NCBI RefSeq assembly: GCF_024198255.1
Contig: NZ_JAJVKW010000001.1
Coordinates: forward strand, 930,001 to 994,000
Direction of reading: 5' to 3'
Length of the DNA: 64,000 nt
Source: Myxococcus guangdongensis
Lineage (GTDB): Bacteria; Myxococcota; Myxococcia; Myxococcales; Myxococcaceae
A model generated the notes under the pieces. It saw only the letters and a list, made by a program, of their open reading frames with translations. It did not search any database and was not told where the DNA came from. Positions 9,293 to 18,613 of the stretch are shown piece after piece; positions within the stretch are counted from its first letter, which is position 1, and each line of letters starts with the position of its first letter. Both the position numbers and the translations under genes were made by a program.

Positions 9293-9367
9293 GCGCCCCG
9301 CCCTGTTTGCTTCGGGCGCCTGGGGGTGTTTAGGAGAGAAGCCCCCCGCCGACGCCGCCCCACCGCC

Positions 9368-11383
9368 ATGGCCCAGACGACGCGCTACGCCCATCCCTTC
9401 CTGCCCATCACCCGCGCCGACATGCAGGCGCGCGGCTGGGAACAGTGCGACATCATCATCGTGACGGGAGACGCGTACGTGGACCACCCGGCCTTCGGCC
9501 CGGTGCTCATCGCCCGCTTCCTCGAGGGCCGGGGCTTCAAGGTGGGCCTCATCCCCCAGCCCGACTGGCACTCGGCCGAGCCCTTCAAGGCCCTGGGCCC
9601 ACCGCGCATGTTCTTCGGGGTCGCCGCCGGCAACCTCGACTCCATGCTCAACCGGCTCACCGCGCAGAAGAAGAACCGCTCCGCCGACCAGTACAGCCCC
9701 GGCGGCCGCACCAACTGCCGGCCCGACCGCGCCACCATCGTCTACGCCCAGCGCTGCCGCGAGGCCTACCCCGACGTCCCCATCGTCCTCGGCGGCATCG
9801 AGGCCAGCCTCCGCCGCATCGCCCACTTCGACTACTGGAGCGAGAAGGTCCGCCGCTCCATCCTCTTCGACGCCAAGGCCGACCTGCTCGTCTTCGGCAT
9901 GGGCGAGCGCCCCATCATGGAGGTCGCCGACCGGATGCGGAACGGCGAGCGCATCCAGGACATCCGCGACGTGCGCGGCACCGCCTACCTCATCAACGAC
10001 GAGGAGATGCGCGCCCACGAAGCCGACCCCGCCCGCCGCGCCGCCGACCGCAAGACCGTCGTCCTCCCGCCCTACGAGGCCGTCGTCTCCGACAAGCAGG
10101 CCTTCGCGGTCATGAGCCGCGACTTCCAGATGGAGACCAACCCCGGCAACGCGCGCCCCCTCGCGCAGCGCCACGGCAACCGCGCCATCTTCATGAACGC
10201 CCCCGCCCTCCCGCTCGAGGACGGCGTGGGTGACACCGCCTCCGGCAAGGCCACGGTGGCGATGGACGAGCTGTACGACCTCCCGTTCAACCGCGTCCCC
10301 CACCCCCTCTACAAGAGCGAGGGCATCCCCGCGTACGAGACGGTGAAGCACTCCATCGTCCTCATGCGCGGCTGCTTCGGCGGCTGCACCTTCTGCTCCA
10401 TCACCGAGCACGAGGGCCGCGTCATCCAGAGCCGCTCCGCGGAGAGCGTCCTGCGCGAGGTGCGCGCCCTGCGCCGCATGGGCGACTTCCGCGGCACCAT
10501 CACCGACCTCGGCGGCCCCACCGCCAACATGTACAAGCTCAAGTGCAAGAGCGAGGACATCGAGAAGCGCTGCCGCAAGCTGTCCTGCGTGCACCCGGGC
10601 GTGTGCGAGAACCTCCAGACGGACCACGGCCCCCTCATCAGCCTGATGAAGGACGTGCGCGAGGAGGACGGCGTCAAGCACGTCTTCATCGCCAGCGGCG
10701 TGCGCTACGACCTGGCCGAGCGCTCACCTGAATACGTCAAGGAGCTCGCCGCGCACCACGTGGGCGGCCAGCTCTCCGTCGCGCCCGAGCACGTCTCGCC
10801 GCGCGTGCTGGAGAAGATGAAGAAGCCCGGCATCGAGAGCTTCGAGCGCTTCCAGCAGATGTTCGCCTGCGCCAGCGAGGAAGCCGGCAAGGAGCAGTAC
10901 GACATCCCCTACTTCATCAGCGGACACCCGGGCTCCACCCTGGAGGACATGGTGGACCTGGCGCTGTGGCTGAAGAAGAACGGCAAGCGCCCCCGTCAGG
11001 TGCAGGACTTCATCCCCACCCCCATGGCCATGGCGACGGCCATGTACTTCACCGGCATCGACCCGCTGAAGATGGAGCCCGTCTACACGGCCCAGGGTCT
11101 GCGCGAGAAGCGCCTCCAGAAGGCCCTGCTCCTCTACTGGAACCCCGAGCACTGGCCCCTGGCCCGCGAGGCCCTGAAGCAGGCCGGCCGCGCGGACCTC
11201 ATCGGCCGTGGCCCGCACGCGCTCGTTCCTCCCGAGACGCCCGCCGAGGCCGCTCGACGTCAGCGCGAGGGCGCACGCGAGCAGGACGACGCACCGCGTG
11301 AGTCCCAGGCCCCCGCGCCCCGAGGCCCCGGTGGCGCGCGTCGTCCCGGGGGGCCACGTCCCCATGGCTCCCGGGCTCGCTGA
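9368..11383 (+). CDS. ygiQ: YgiQ-family radical SAM protein
   Basis: The 671-residue protein matches the YgiQ (UPF0313) family over its length. An N-terminal Rossmann-like B12-binding-type domain (about 1-200) holds the family motif [12 protein letters not shown] radical SAM core follows, with C336-x3-C340-x2-C343 binding the 4Fe-4S cluster. The C-terminal YgiQ extension includes FIPTPM. The tail from about residue 610 is Arg/Pro/Gly-rich and probably disordered. The start at 9368 gives [11 protein letters not shown], which fits where the family normally begins; the upstream in-frame stretch is ordinary non-coding sequence. The substrate of YgiQ proteins is not established. The gene appears monocistronic. 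Confidence 0.92.
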   Translation: MAQTTRYAHPFLPITRADMQARGWEQCDIIIVTGDAYVDHPAFGPVLIARFLEGRGFKVGLIPQPDWHSAEPFKALGPPRMFFGVAAGNLDSMLNRLTAQKKNRSADQYSPGGRTNCRPDRATIVYAQRCREAYPDVPIVLGGIEASLRRIAHFDYWSEKVRRSILFDAKADLLVFGMGERPIMEVADRMRNGERIQDIRDVRGTAYLINDEEMRAHEADPARRAADRKTVVLPPYEAVVSDKQAFAVMSRDFQMETNPGNARPLAQRHGNRAIFMNAPALPLEDGVGDTASGKATVAMDELYDLPFNRVPHPLYKSEGIPAYETVKHSIVLMRGCFGGCTFCSITEHEGRVIQSRSAESVLREVRALRRMGDFRGTITDLGGPTANMYKLKCKSEDIEKRCRKLSCVHPGVCENLQTDHGPLISLMKDVREEDGVKHVFIASGVRYDLAERSPEYVKELAAHHVGGQLSVAPEHVSPRVLEKMKKPGIESFERFQQMFACASEEAGKEQYDIPYFISGHPGSTLEDMVDLALWLKKNGKRPRQVQDFIPTPMAMATAMYFTGIDPLKMEPVYTAQGLREKRLQKALLLYWNPEHWPLAREALKQAGRADLIGRGPHALVPPETPAEAARRQREGAREQDDAPRESQAPAPRGPGGARRPGGPRPHGSRAR

Positions 11384-11406
11384 GCGCACAGCGGCCCTCC
11401 AGCCGA

Positions 11407-11422
11407 CCGTTTGAATAAACGG
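11407..11422. promoter_or_regulatory. Small inverted repeat upstream of the Cys-repeat gene
   Basis: CCGTTT-GAAT-AAACGG is a perfect 6-bp stem with a 4-base loop, 24 bases after the radical SAM stop and 25 before the next ATG. It is AT-rich compared with its surroundings. It could be a weak terminator or part of a promoter. Confidence 0.3.
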
Positions 11423-11446
11423 CGGTGACGTTCGTCGGGGGGCCAC

Positions 11447-12082
11447 ATGCTCCCCTTGATTGCCCTGTTGCTGTGGACCGCAGCGCCGCCAACGCCGCCC
11501 CAGGTCACCCCCGCGCCCAAGCCGCCTCCGGAGCAGCCCAGGCCGCAGTGCATCACCGCCCAGGGGCGCGAGCTGTGCGGCTTCCAGTGCAGGACCAGCG
11601 GCTCGAAGGCGGGCTGTGCCCAGACGCCCTATGGGACGTGTCAGGTCCTCCAGGATGACGTCCACTGCTGGGACCCGCCCCGGGTGGCCATCCAGCATCC
11701 TCCCCGCACCCCGGTGCGCCCCGAGTGCAAGGCGGTGCGCGGCAAGGTCGACTGCGGCTTCAACTGCCGCATCTTCAATGGCGAGGTGGCGTGCAACTCC
11801 ACGCCCTACGGGCTGTGCGACACGCACTTCGGCAGGCTCGTCTGCTGGGACCCACCCGACAGCGTCATCCATGATTACGCGCAGGCCACCCCCGCGGCCC
11901 GCTGCCTCAACGCCTCCGAGGCGATTGCGTGCGGCTTCGACTGCAAGGCCAGCCGCACCGAGGTGCGCTGCACCAACACGCCCCGAGGCGTCTGCACGCT
12001 GAACGACCAGCGGCTGACCTGCTTCGACCCGCCCTCCCTCCTGCACTGCGACCACAGCAACCCGCCACCACCGCCCAACTGA
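11447..12082 (+). CDS. Secreted protein of three identical-spacing cysteine repeats
   Basis: This 211-residue protein has a short signal peptide (residues 1-12, LIALLLWTA), a proline-rich spacer, and three copies of one cysteine module. The cysteines fall at 35-44-48-57-65-74, 94-103-107-116-124-133 and 153-162-166-175-183-192. That is an exact C-x8-C-x3-C-x8-C-x7-C-x8-C pattern repeated every 59 residues. Each module also shares CGF-x-C, (N/Q)TP-x-G-x-C and DPP. Eighteen paired cysteines in an exported protein imply disulfide-bonded extracellular modules. I do not recognise a named domain. Adhesion, binding or inhibitor roles are possible but unsupported. Confidence 0.85.
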   Translation: MLPLIALLLWTAAPPTPPQVTPAPKPPPEQPRPQCITAQGRELCGFQCRTSGSKAGCAQTPYGTCQVLQDDVHCWDPPRVAIQHPPRTPVRPECKAVRGKVDCGFNCRIFNGEVACNSTPYGLCDTHFGRLVCWDPPDSVIHDYAQATPAARCLNASEAIACGFDCKASRTEVRCTNTPRGVCTLNDQRLTCFDPPSLLHCDHSNPPPPPN

Positions 12083-12495
12083 AGCACCAGGGCGAACCCT
12101 GAGCACCGTCTCAGCACTCGCATCGGCGCGCGACCTCCGACGCCCGGGGGCCCGCGGCGGGCCAATGCCCCCGCGTGGGCAACTCGCGACCGCGAACCCC
12201 GGCCGCCACCAGGAAAGACAAGCACCGCCCGCTCTGGACCTTCGGGCGTCCGTCACCTTCGTCCTGCGCGCGGCCCCCCATGCCGGGCAACCCAACCCAG
12301 GCTCCCACTCCCGCTCCGCGCCGTCGGGACACGGGCGAAGTGCTCGCCTCCTCGCTCGCGCGGCGACGAATCCCTGGGGCTCCACGCAGTCTCATGACCC
12401 GAGACAAACCGGGGCACACGCGCGCGCAGCTTGCGCGCCTCGGTTGTGGCACCATGAGACATCGCATCCACTCCAGCGATGCGTGTCGTCTCACC
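12083..12495. other. Intergenic region without a recognised gene
   Basis: This 413-base gap lies between two plus-strand genes. Open frames run through it because of the high GC content, but none has a convincing start or family resemblance. In-frame extension of the next gene upstream gives Arg/Pro/Ser-rich sequence that looks non-coding. It probably holds the promoter of the DUF3142 gene; I could not locate the promoter. Confidence 0.5.
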
Positions 12496-13620
12496 ATGCG
12501 CACCCCACACCTGTCTTCGTCGCGCCGACTCGCGAGCATCTCGTTCATGGGGCTGTGCCTCATGCTCGGCTGCACGCGCGCGCCCCCGCCGCCGCCGCTC
12601 GGGCACGAAGCCTACGTGTGGCAACGGGACTGGAGCCCGACGCTCGTCGAGTCCCTCGCGGCAATGCCCTCGGAGCTGGGCGCGCTGCGCGTGCTCGCGA
12701 GGGAGCGCTCCGGCGGCGCACGCACGCCCGTCTCCATCACGGTGGATGTCGCGGCCCTCGCGAAGACGGGGCGCGACGTGGTGGCGGTGATGCGGGTGGA
12801 TGGCACCGCGCCCCTCGACGGCATCTCCCTGGAAGAAGTCGCCTCCATCGCCCGGGACTGGAAGGCGCGCGGCGTGCGCGTGCGAGGCGTGGAGCTGGAC
12901 CACGACTGCGCCACCCACGCGCTGCCCGCGTACGCGGACTGGCTCGAGCGTGAACGGAGCCTGCTCGGCGAGCTGCCCCTGTCCATCACCGCGCTGCCCA
13001 CGTGGGCGGGCTCCCCCGAGCTGGAGCGCCTGGCAGCCATCCCCGACGACCTCGTCGTCCAGGTGCACGCCATCCGCGCCCCCACCCTCTTCACCCCCGA
13101 GCAGGCGCGCGGCTTCATCGAGCGCTGGGCCCGGGCCACGCGCCGGCCCTTCCACGTCGCGCTGCCCACCTACCGCGTGCGCCTGCGCGACGGCACGCCC
13201 CTGGTCTCCGAGCCCCGTGACGTCTCGCGCTTCCTCACGGAGCTGCGCGCGCGTCCGGTGAAGGGCGTGAAGGGGCTGGTGTGGTTCCGGTGGGGCCACG
13301 CGGGCGACCCGGAGGCCTGGAGCCCGTCCACGCTGACCGCCGTCCTCCGCCAGGAGCCGCTGACGCCCCGCGTGGAGCCCCGGCTGGTGGACGCGGGCGG
13401 CGGCACGCTCGACATCGTCCTCGAGAACACGGGCCGCGTGGACGGCGTGGCCCCCGCCCGGCTCACCCTTTCTGGAAACCTGGAGGTCCTCGACGGCGTG
13501 GGCGGCTATGCCCCGTTGGGGAGCTCCCTCGTGGCGCGCAAGCCTCCCCGCCTGCGCGCCGGCGAGCGACGCGTCGTCGGCTTCGTGCGGGGAAACGAGG
13601 TGTCCCTTGTGGCTCCGTAG
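12496..13620 (+). CDS. DUF3142 lipoprotein
   Basis: The 374-residue product opens with a lipoprotein signal peptide ending in LMLGC (Cys near residue 26), which fixes the start at 12496; an ATG 42 bases upstream would push the signal inward. The body resembles DUF3142: an (alpha/beta)-barrel-like protein with AYVWQRDW near the N-terminus, VELDHDCAT in the middle and a GLVWFRWG strand. The acidic VELDHD motif and the fold recall glycoside-hydrolase-like barrels, but activity is not established. The C-terminal about 80 residues look like a small beta domain. The stop lies 11 codons' length within reach of the next gene's start, and the two overlap by 14 bases, so they form one transcript. Confidence 0.75.
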   Translation: MRTPHLSSSRRLASISFMGLCLMLGCTRAPPPPPLGHEAYVWQRDWSPTLVESLAAMPSELGALRVLARERSGGARTPVSITVDVAALAKTGRDVVAVMRVDGTAPLDGISLEEVASIARDWKARGVRVRGVELDHDCATHALPAYADWLERERSLLGELPLSITALPTWAGSPELERLAAIPDDLVVQVHAIRAPTLFTPEQARGFIERWARATRRPFHVALPTYRVRLRDGTPLVSEPRDVSRFLTELRARPVKGVKGLVWFRWGHAGDPEAWSPSTLTAVLRQEPLTPRVEPRLVDAGGGTLDIVLENTGRVDGVAPARLTLSGNLEVLDGVGGYAPLGSSLVARKPPRLRAGERRVVGFVRGNEVSLVAP

Positions 13621-15661
13621 CCTGCTGTCCGCCGTGGTCATCCTGGTCTGCCTGACCCCCATCCGCTCCGCGAAGGCCTGTGGCCCCGGCTTCCAGGACC
13701 GCCTCCTCGCCGACCGCGCGCTCACGCTCGGCGAGCTTCCGGGTGGGCTCTTCGCGCTCGAGGTCCACCGGCTCCTGCCGAAGCCCACGGACGTGTTCGC
13801 GGTGAACGAGTTCTACGACGAGCCCCCCGACGCGCGTCAGGGTGGTGGTGCGCGGGAGACCGAGCTGTACCTGGCGGGCGCCAAGGCCTTCAACGAAGGA
13901 CACGCCGAGACGGCGCGGGCCCGCTTCCTCGAGGTGCTCGCGCTGCCGACCGCGGAGCGGCGCCGCTTCTCCACCTTCGCCGCGTACATGCTGGGCCGCA
14001 ACGCGGGCGTCGGCTTCGAGGAGGACGCGCAATACGGCTTCGAGCTCACCCGGCAGCTGGTGCGCGAGGGCTTCGACGACCCGCTGGGCCTCGCGGTCTC
14101 CAGCCTGGGCATGCAGGCGCGCGTGCTGCTCCAGCGGGGGGACGACGTGGGCGCCATCAAGCTGTACGCGGAGCAGGCCTCGCACGGCAGCGGCGGAGCG
14201 GAGGTGTCGCTGCTCTTCGTCGCGCGAGCGCTCGCCCGAGACGCCGCGCGCCTCCAGGTCGCGCTGAAGGACCCGCTGGCGCAGCGGCTGATGGCCACCT
14301 TCGTGTGGACGCGCGGTCGCGAGTACGCGTGGACCGAGGAGCCCTCGGCCGGAGGGCTCGGCATGGTGCTGGACGCGCTGGCCGCGGTGCCGAACCTGGC
14401 GGGCGCGGACCGGCTGGCCGCGGGCGCCTGGCGCGCGGGCCGCTTCGACCTGGCCGAGCGCTTCGTCGCCTCCGAGCAGACACCGCTGGCCTCCTGGGTG
14501 AAGGCCAAGCTCGCGCTGCGCCGGGGCGACGCCGCCTCCGCGGAGACGTACCTGGCCGAGGCCGTGCGAGGGCTCCCCGAGCGGGAGTGGTGGCATGACT
14601 GGTACCTGGACGACACCTCCCGGCCCCTGTGCCGCGCGGAGGGAGAGCGCGGCGTGCTCGCGCTGACGCAGGGCCAGTTCATCCGCGCCGCCGAGCGGCT
14701 GTGGGCGGGCTGCTCCTGGCCGGACGTCGCCTACGTCGCGGAGCGGACGTTGAGCATGGAGGAGCTCCAGCGCTTCGCGGCCGCGCACCCGCGCACGGAG
14801 AAGAGCCACTGCGACCTGGCGCCGGAGTCGGAGCCGGAGTCACCCGACAGCATCGCCGCCAGCAACACGTCGCTCGGGATGCCCGAGCGGCTCCACCTGC
14901 TGCTCGCGCGGCGGCTCCTGAGGGAGGGCCGGTTCGACGAGTCGCTGGAGGCCTTCCGCGGCACGGCGGTGGAGGACGCCGCGCGCCGGTACGTGGAGGC
15001 GCTGCGGCGCGCCGACAGCGCGTGGGACGACCTGGACCGGGCCGAGGCGCTCTTCGCGGCGGCGAAGCTCGCGCGCTCCGAGGGCATGCGCCTGCTGGGG
15101 ACCGAGGCCGCGCCGGACTGGGGCTGGGTGGACGGCAACTACGACGTCTCGAACTATGACCGGGACGACGAGGAAGGAGACGCCACCGACGACGAGAAGC
15201 GGGCCCGGGCGATGTTCCCCCGCGCGTCGCTCCTCGGCGCGGAGGAGCAGCGGCTCGCGACCCTCCACGGCCCTCCCCTCACCGAGCGCTTCCACTACCG
15301 GCTCGTGGCCGCGCGGCTCGCGCAGCGTGGCGCGGAGCTGCTGCCTCCGCGCAGTCAGGCCTACGCCATGACGCTGTGCCACGCCGCGCTCCACGCCGCC
15401 AACCGCGACCAGGCGCTGTTCGAGCGCCTGTACCTGACGTACATCCGCAACGGCGCGCGCATCGACAACGTGACGTGGTCCTTCGGGGCGTCGTGCCTGG
15501 AGCCGAACTTCGCGAAGGTGCGCGCCGAGCGCCCCTTCTACGCCCAGGCCGTGCCCCAGCGGCACCGGGTCAAGCTGATGGTCGGCGGGGGCATGCTGCT
15601 GCCGACGATGATGGGCTTCGCCTTCTTCCTGCGCCGCAAGCGCCGCGCCCCCGCCGCATGA
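13607..15661 (+). CDS. Large exported protein with C-terminal membrane anchor
   Basis: Starting at TTG 13607, the 684-residue product begins with a clean signal peptide (WLRSLLSAVVILVCLTPIRS then AKA). I preferred this start over the ATG at 13508 because the latter would place about 33 polar residues before the signal and overlap the upstream gene by over 110 bases. The body is alpha-helical and alanine/leucine/arginine-rich, with repeated A-x-x-L-A-R-G-D-style helices like TPR or Sel1 solenoids. Near the C-terminus a hydrophobic helix (VGGGMLLPTMMGFAFFL) is followed by RRKRR. Hence it is probably anchored in the inner membrane facing the periplasm. No family was recognised. It overlaps the DUF3142 gene and is likely cotranscribed. 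Confidence 0.7.
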   Translation: MWLRSLLSAVVILVCLTPIRSAKACGPGFQDRLLADRALTLGELPGGLFALEVHRLLPKPTDVFAVNEFYDEPPDARQGGGARETELYLAGAKAFNEGHAETARARFLEVLALPTAERRRFSTFAAYMLGRNAGVGFEEDAQYGFELTRQLVREGFDDPLGLAVSSLGMQARVLLQRGDDVGAIKLYAEQASHGSGGAEVSLLFVARALARDAARLQVALKDPLAQRLMATFVWTRGREYAWTEEPSAGGLGMVLDALAAVPNLAGADRLAAGAWRAGRFDLAERFVASEQTPLASWVKAKLALRRGDAASAETYLAEAVRGLPEREWWHDWYLDDTSRPLCRAEGERGVLALTQGQFIRAAERLWAGCSWPDVAYVAERTLSMEELQRFAAAHPRTEKSHCDLAPESEPESPDSIAASNTSLGMPERLHLLLARRLLREGRFDESLEAFRGTAVEDAARRYVEALRRADSAWDDLDRAEALFAAAKLARSEGMRLLGTEAAPDWGWVDGNYDVSNYDRDDEEGDATDDEKRARAMFPRASLLGAEEQRLATLHGPPLTERFHYRLVAARLAQRGAELLPPRSQAYAMTLCHAALHAANRDQALFERLYLTYIRNGARIDNVTWSFGASCLEPNFAKVRAERPFYAQAVPQRHRVKLMVGGGMLLPTMMGFAFFLRRKRRAPAA

Positions 15662-15671
15662 CCCAGGCCCT

Positions 15672-16337
15672 TCAGCGCGCGCGGAGGATGGCGCGCGCTG
15701 GAGCCCCGTCGCCCCCCGCGATTCGCAAGGGCAGACACACCAGCTCGTACGTCCCCTCGCGCACCTGGGACAAATCCAGTCCCTCGATGATGCAGATGCC
15801 CGCGTCCAGCAGGGCCCGGTGCGTGGGCACGCCCTCGTCCGGGCTGCCGATGGACAGGTAGTCGATGCCCACCGTGCGCACGCCGAGTTCCGCCAGGTAG
15901 CGCGCGCCGTCCAGCGACAGGTACACGAAGTCCGGCTGGAACGGCTGGGAGGGCCACCGCCGCGCGGAGTTCGCCGTCTTGAAGAGCAGCCGCTCCCCCG
16001 ACTCAATCGCGTGGCCCCTCAGCTCCTCCACCTGGATGGCGCGCGCGTCGCGAATCTCCAGCACGCGGGCCGCCCCTATCAACCGGTCGAAGGACAGCGC
16101 GTCCACGCCCTCGGCGCCCTTGACGAAGTGCACGGGCGCGTCGACGTGGGTGCCCGAGTGCGCGCCGAAGGACAGGTCCGACACGTTGGCGTCGTCCCCC
16201 TTGTCCAAGTCCTGGGAGCGGGTGATGCGCACCTCGGGGTTGTCCGGCCAGTGCACCATGCCGTCGCGCAGCGGCACGGAGATGTCCACCCACGGCGACG
16301 CGTGGGCGGAGCGGCTCGTCTCGGCAGCGGTCTCCAT
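15672..16337 (-). CDS. Cyclase-family (kynurenine formamidase-like) metal hydrolase
   Basis: The 221-residue protein carries the cyclase-family metal motif HSGTHVDAP and the nearby DISVPLRDGMVHWP strand. Later conserved blocks include GIDYLSIG and a Pro-Thr-His (PTHRALL). Members are Mn/Zn-dependent hydrolases, among them kynurenine formamidase (KynB) and isatin hydrolase. Substrates cannot be told from the sequence. The ATG at 16337 gives the usual family N-terminus; an extension to 16424 adds non-conserved residues. It is convergent with the preceding exported-protein gene (10-base gap) and 99 bases downstream of the pilin-like gene on the same strand. No kynureninase or tryptophan dioxygenase gene is adjacent. 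Confidence 0.85.
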   Translation of the reverse strand: METAAETSRSAHASPWVDISVPLRDGMVHWPDNPEVRITRSQDLDKGDDANVSDLSFGAHSGTHVDAPVHFVKGAEGVDALSFDRLIGAARVLEIRDARAIQVEELRGHAIESGERLLFKTANSARRWPSQPFQPDFVYLSLDGARYLAELGVRTVGIDYLSIGSPDEGVPTHRALLDAGICIIEGLDLSQVREGTYELVCLPLRIAGGDGAPARAILRAR

Positions 16338-16436
16338 GACTCTCAATCCTGGCCATCCGCGGCGCGCCTCGCCGACGGCCAGCGGGCCCCGGTCCCCCGC
16401 TCGCTCCGGAGCCGGACGGGCCACCGCTCGCGCGGC

Positions 16437-16628
16437 TCAACCCACCGCGAGGTCGAGGGCGAAGAAGTACAGGTCCACGTAGGACTGGAGCGCCTGGAAG
16501 AGCCGTTGGGTGAACGGCCATCCGCCGAACGCCAGCATCGTGCTCAGCACCATCAGCGTGAGCAGCAGCGTGTACTCCATCATCGCCTGGCCCCTCTGCG
16601 AGGCGCGGCGTCGGGTGATGGGCTTCAT
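16437..16628 (-). CDS. Flp-type prepilin-like small protein
   Basis: This 63-residue protein fits the Flp (type IVb) prepilin pattern. A short basic leader (KPITRRRASQR) ends in G13, followed by QAMM and then E18-Y19. That matches the G|xxxxEY cleavage site of TadV-type prepilin peptidases, and it continues into a hydrophobic helix (TLLLTLMVLSTMLAF). The mature peptide would be 50 residues, typical of Flp pilins, though its C-terminus is unusually aromatic (VDLYFFALDL). Its ATG overlaps the stop of the upstream gene by 4 bases, marking it as the last gene of the TadE/TadG operon. Confidence 0.75.
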   Translation of the reverse strand: MKPITRRRASQRGQAMMEYTLLLTLMVLSTMLAFGGWPFTQRLFQALQSYVDLYFFALDLAVG

Positions 16629-17548
16629 GGAGCTCCCCCCTCGTTCTCGCTCGCGTCCGATGTGGACACGGCATCCGGCGCCAGGCCCTGCGCGGTGATG
16701 GCGGTCCGAGCGCCCTCTCGTGAGAGCGCGAGGCTCCACTGCCGTCCCGCGCGCGTGGAGAAGCGCAACCGCCGCGCGCCCTCCGCGGGCTCCGAGGGAA
16801 CATCCTCTTCCGGGAGCTCCGCGTAGCCCTGCTCGGCCAGGGCGCCGCGATAGAACGCCTCCACCTTCGTCAGCGGGTCGGCCGTGTCGAAGCTCACCGT
16901 GACGGCCTCGCTGCCCTCGCCGCTCGAGCGCACCGCCAAAGGATGCGTGCCCGGATAGGGCGGCAGGTCCGCCAGGTCCTCGCCGCGCGAGCCGCTCCGC
17001 CACGCCTCCATGTCCGCCTGTCCGAGCACCACCGTGAGCCCCTTGTCGTCATGGTGCGGCATCACCATCACCGTGAGCTGGAGTCCCTCGTCGAACAGCG
17101 TCGCGCCGAGCGCCGGATACGGCACCAACCCCTCTGGCACCACCAGCCGCCCGTGCGGCCACCCCTTCGACTCGAAGTACCGCGAGTAGAAGGCGAACAC
17201 GTCCTCCAGCGACGCCTGGGTCTCGAAGGCCGCCAGGTTCATGGGCACGCCGTGCGCGTCGAGCTGCTGACCGATGGGGACCCTCCGCCCCGCGCGCGGA
17301 GGCAAGGGCAGCCGGCGCTTCAACCCGGCCTGCCCCAGACGCCGTGCATCCTCTCCCGAGCGCGCCACGCGACTCGGCACCGGGGGCGCCGAGGGCTCCT
17401 GCTCCCAGGGTCCGGCGAGGAGCTCGGAGTCCATCGGCTCGACGGGCTCCGCGTCGAGCCGGGCCGTGTAGAGCCGGCCCAGCGACGAGCCGAGCACGGC
17501 GCTCAGGCCCAGTGCCACCACGAATCGGCGTCGTGTGCGTGTGCTCAT
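16625..17548 (-). CDS. Hypothetical exported protein in the Tad-like operon
   Basis: The 307-residue protein has a basic N-terminus and hydrophobic signal (RRRFVVALGLSAVLGSSLG), a proline-rich spacer, then two repeated alpha/beta modules. Each module contains a 'FYSRYFESKGW' / 'FYRGALAEQGY'-type helix, near residues 120-140 and 225-240. This duplicated pattern, in which a helix ends in aromatic-Gly-aromatic and is followed by strands, suggests a tandem small domain facing the periplasm. I do not recognise a family. It is coupled by 4-base overlaps to the TadE-like gene upstream and the pilin-like gene downstream, so a role in the same surface structure is likely. Confidence 0.7.
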   Translation of the reverse strand: MSTRTRRRFVVALGLSAVLGSSLGRLYTARLDAEPVEPMDSELLAGPWEQEPSAPPVPSRVARSGEDARRLGQAGLKRRLPLPPRAGRRVPIGQQLDAHGVPMNLAAFETQASLEDVFAFYSRYFESKGWPHGRLVVPEGLVPYPALGATLFDEGLQLTVMVMPHHDDKGLTVVLGQADMEAWRSGSRGEDLADLPPYPGTHPLAVRSSGEGSEAVTVSFDTADPLTKVEAFYRGALAEQGYAELPEEDVPSEPAEGARRLRFSTRAGRQWSLALSREGARTAITAQGLAPDAVSTSDASENEGGAP

Positions 17549-18594
17549 GGCCGGTTGTAGTTCGCGTCTTCATGTCCCAGGTAGTTGTGCGGCGAGCGGT
17601 TCGCCTCGCTGCCTGGCGCGATGTCCCGGTGGTCGTCGTCATCCCACGGGGTCAGGTGCCCCATCTCTTCCCGGCCCGGGCGGTCCACGTCGAACCGCTG
17701 CATCTGCTTGGAGGGGTTCAAGAACCCGAACCTGAACTCGGACGTGTTCCCGAAGTCCTTGGGTGTATCCAACAGGAACAGCATGGCCTCGCGAACCTGC
17801 TGCGTGCCGATGGCCTTGTCCGTGAGCACGTCCTTCGGATGCAGCCGCGTGGGCGTGTTCATGTAGACGGCCTCGCCGACGTTCGCGTACTTGCGATTCC
17901 GGGCATGCTCCGCGGTGGTCACCGGGCTCTCGCGCGCATCCTCCAGCGCCCAGTCGTCGGTGAGCACCATGAAGCCAGGGTCTCGTGCACCCGGAGCCTT
18001 CTGTCCGGGACGACAGCCGCTCAGGGACCGCCCCATTCCGCAGACGGACATGCCGCCGCGCACGGCCTGCGGCAGACTCGCGGGGAGGAACGACGACTGG
18101 ACCTCCACCTGCGCGCGGCAGGCCATGTAGCTGCCGCGATGCAGGTAGGCGCGGACCTTGGCGCCCACGCCATCGAAGGTCAGCAGCCGACCTTGTGCGT
18201 AGGCACGCACGTCCACCGGCTCGCAGCGCACGTCCGTGAGCTCCTGCTCCGCCACCACCATGCGCCGCTTCGCGGGCGACGAGCCCGCGCGCCCGAAGCT
18301 GTCCATCCCCGCCAGGGCCTTCATCACCCGAGGCCCCGTCACGGAGGTCACCTGGCGCTGCAAGCCGAAGGCGCCGTCGTCGTCCGCCTTGTCCGCGCCG
18401 GTGTAGCCCACCGCGTAGTCGTGCCCCAGGTGGGCCGTCAGGTTCCAGGTGGCCATCATCTCCGCCTCCTGGGCCCGCGTGGACGCGATGAACGCCTCAC
18501 CGGCGTACAAGGCATAGAGCAGCACCGGGACGAGCACGAGCATCGCCAGGGCCAGCTCCACGGTCGCGGCACCGCGCGCGCGTGGGTTCTTCAT
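17545..18594 (-). CDS. TadE-like pseudopilin protein
   Basis: The 349-residue protein begins with a TadE-type N-terminus: KNPRARGAATVELALAM and then a leucine-rich membrane helix (LVLVPVLLYALYAGEAF). The G-A-A-x-V-E-L signature is the TadE/TadG family site. The soluble part is long for TadE (usually about 150-200 residues) and has no recognised domain. The ATG at 18594 was chosen because the family N-terminus starts there. It lies 19 bases after the TadG-like gene and overlaps the next gene by 4 bases. Confidence 0.75.
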   Translation of the reverse strand: MKNPRARGAATVELALAMLVLVPVLLYALYAGEAFIASTRAQEAEMMATWNLTAHLGHDYAVGYTGADKADDDGAFGLQRQVTSVTGPRVMKALAGMDSFGRAGSSPAKRRMVVAEQELTDVRCEPVDVRAYAQGRLLTFDGVGAKVRAYLHRGSYMACRAQVEVQSSFLPASLPQAVRGGMSVCGMGRSLSGCRPGQKAPGARDPGFMVLTDDWALEDARESPVTTAEHARNRKYANVGEAVYMNTPTRLHPKDVLTDKAIGTQQVREAMLFLLDTPKDFGNTSEFRFGFLNPSKQMQRFDVDRPGREEMGHLTPWDDDDHRDIAPGSEANRSPHNYLGHEDANYNRP

Positions 18595-18613
18595 GGGGCG
18601 TGCTCCCGTCTCG

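Noticed and set aside
8609-10681. Long minus-strand open frame opposite ygiQ
   Set aside because: Shadow frame; the plus strand encodes a well-conserved radical SAM protein and the minus product shows no motif.
12175-12495. N-terminal extension of the DUF3142 gene
   Set aside because: The extension is Arg/Ser/Pro-rich and precedes a lipoprotein signal peptide, so it is not translated.
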